50,848 nt of DNA from Deltaproteobacteria bacterium. GTDB taxonomy: Bacteria; Desulfobacterota; Syntrophorhabdia; Syntrophorhabdales; Syntrophorhabdaceae. The position numbers and the translations under genes were made by a program. Under the pieces are notes generated by a model that was not told the DNA's origin, searched no databases, and worked only from the letters and a program-made list of their open reading frames with translations. This document shows positions 50,795 through 50,848 of the stretch, piece by piece. Within the stretch, counting starts at the first letter, position 1, and every line of letters begins with the position of its first letter. The stretch spans positions 1 through 50,848 of the forward strand of contig JAKORG010000066.1 of NCBI GenBank assembly GCA_029777945.1, in the 5' to 3' direction.

Positions 50795-50848
50795 ATGTAC
50801 GTTAAGATAACAAAATCCAAAGACCACCAATACGTTCAGGTAGTAGAA
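50795..50848 (+). mobile_element. start of a probable IS1634-type transposase, cut by the right edge
   Basis: Eighteen codons from the ATG at 50795 read MYVKITKSKDHQYVQVVE. That is how transposases of the IS1634 family (IS4 superfamily, DDE) usually begin (M-Y-V-x-x-T-K-S/K...YVQLVES). A promoter-like pair lies just upstream, and the 170 bases between rpoH and this ATG contain no other gene. Only the N-terminus is visible, so family assignment is by similarity of this short segment. Confidence 0.55.

Noticed and set aside
1-50848. CRISPR array or phage gene block
   Set aside because: No spaced direct repeats of 24-40 bases, no Cas genes and no phage structural genes. The only repeat array is the contiguous 9-bp one.

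Overview
The window is AT-rich bacterial DNA from a Gram-negative organism. It encodes lipid A and Kdo enzymes, BamA/OmpH, a secretin and an RpoH-type sigma factor. Siroheme/corrin synthesis, a selenium-dependent molybdenum-hydroxylase maturation cluster and the lipid A gene order suggest an anaerobe of the Desulfobacterota/Nitrospirota kind. No phylogenetic marker was compared, so that placement is inference.

Layout. (1) 1-0.85 kb: the 5' part of an unknown gene running off the left edge, a 9-bp tandem repeat, and what may be a decayed PIN-toxin relic. (2) 0.85-3.45 kb: a metallo-beta-lactamase-fold hydrolase, a CobA-HemD fusion and a cold-shock protein. (3) 3.46-16.1 kb: one long leftward run, epmA-bamA-ompH-lpxD-fabZ-lpxA-Gfo/Idh-lpxB-msbA-acyltransferase-waaA-mazG, which builds the outer membrane. 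The acyltransferase is frameshifted at an A9 tract. (4) 16.1-18.3 kb: tRNA-Ser(GCU), pyrF, an rRNA methyltransferase and a YfcE-like phosphoesterase. (5) 18.3-20.5 kb: a GH57 glucan-active enzyme. (6) 20.5-25.2 kb: a receiver-like protein lacking the phospho-acceptor Asp, an MshM/ExeA-type ATPase, a family 2 glycosyltransferase and four prepilin-like proteins. (7) 25.3-31.9 kb: an SDR-family protein, then a tightly packed trehalose/osmotic operon: a membrane sensor-HAMP-trehalose-6-phosphate synthase fusion, OtsB, an MscS-like protein with a duplicated C-terminal domain, and a TreT-like synthase. (8) 32.5-41.8 kb: a LexA-type DNA-binding protein followed by an MSHA-like pilus assembly operon (fused PilM-PilN, PilO, PilP, secretin, MshN-like TPR protein, c-di-GMP-type MshE ATPase, MshG and major pilin). 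(9) 41.8-45.8 kb: a YfhO-like membrane protein, a protein-E-like secreted protein and nicotinate phosphoribosyltransferase. (10) 45.9-50.6 kb: ModE-like regulator, MocA, MoeA-like protein, YqeB, XdhC and RpoH. (11) The right edge cuts a probable IS1634-type transposase.

The strongest candidate for a little-described system is region 7. There a transmembrane receptor module is fused directly to trehalose-6-phosphate synthase and encoded with the phosphatase, an unusual MscS-like protein and a second trehalose synthase. This could couple an envelope or osmotic signal directly to trehalose synthesis without a transcription step. A second theme is the MSHA-like pilus, whose minor-pilin/ATPase cluster and core operon flank the trehalose operon. 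Its assembly ATPase carries a textbook c-di-GMP-binding motif pair.
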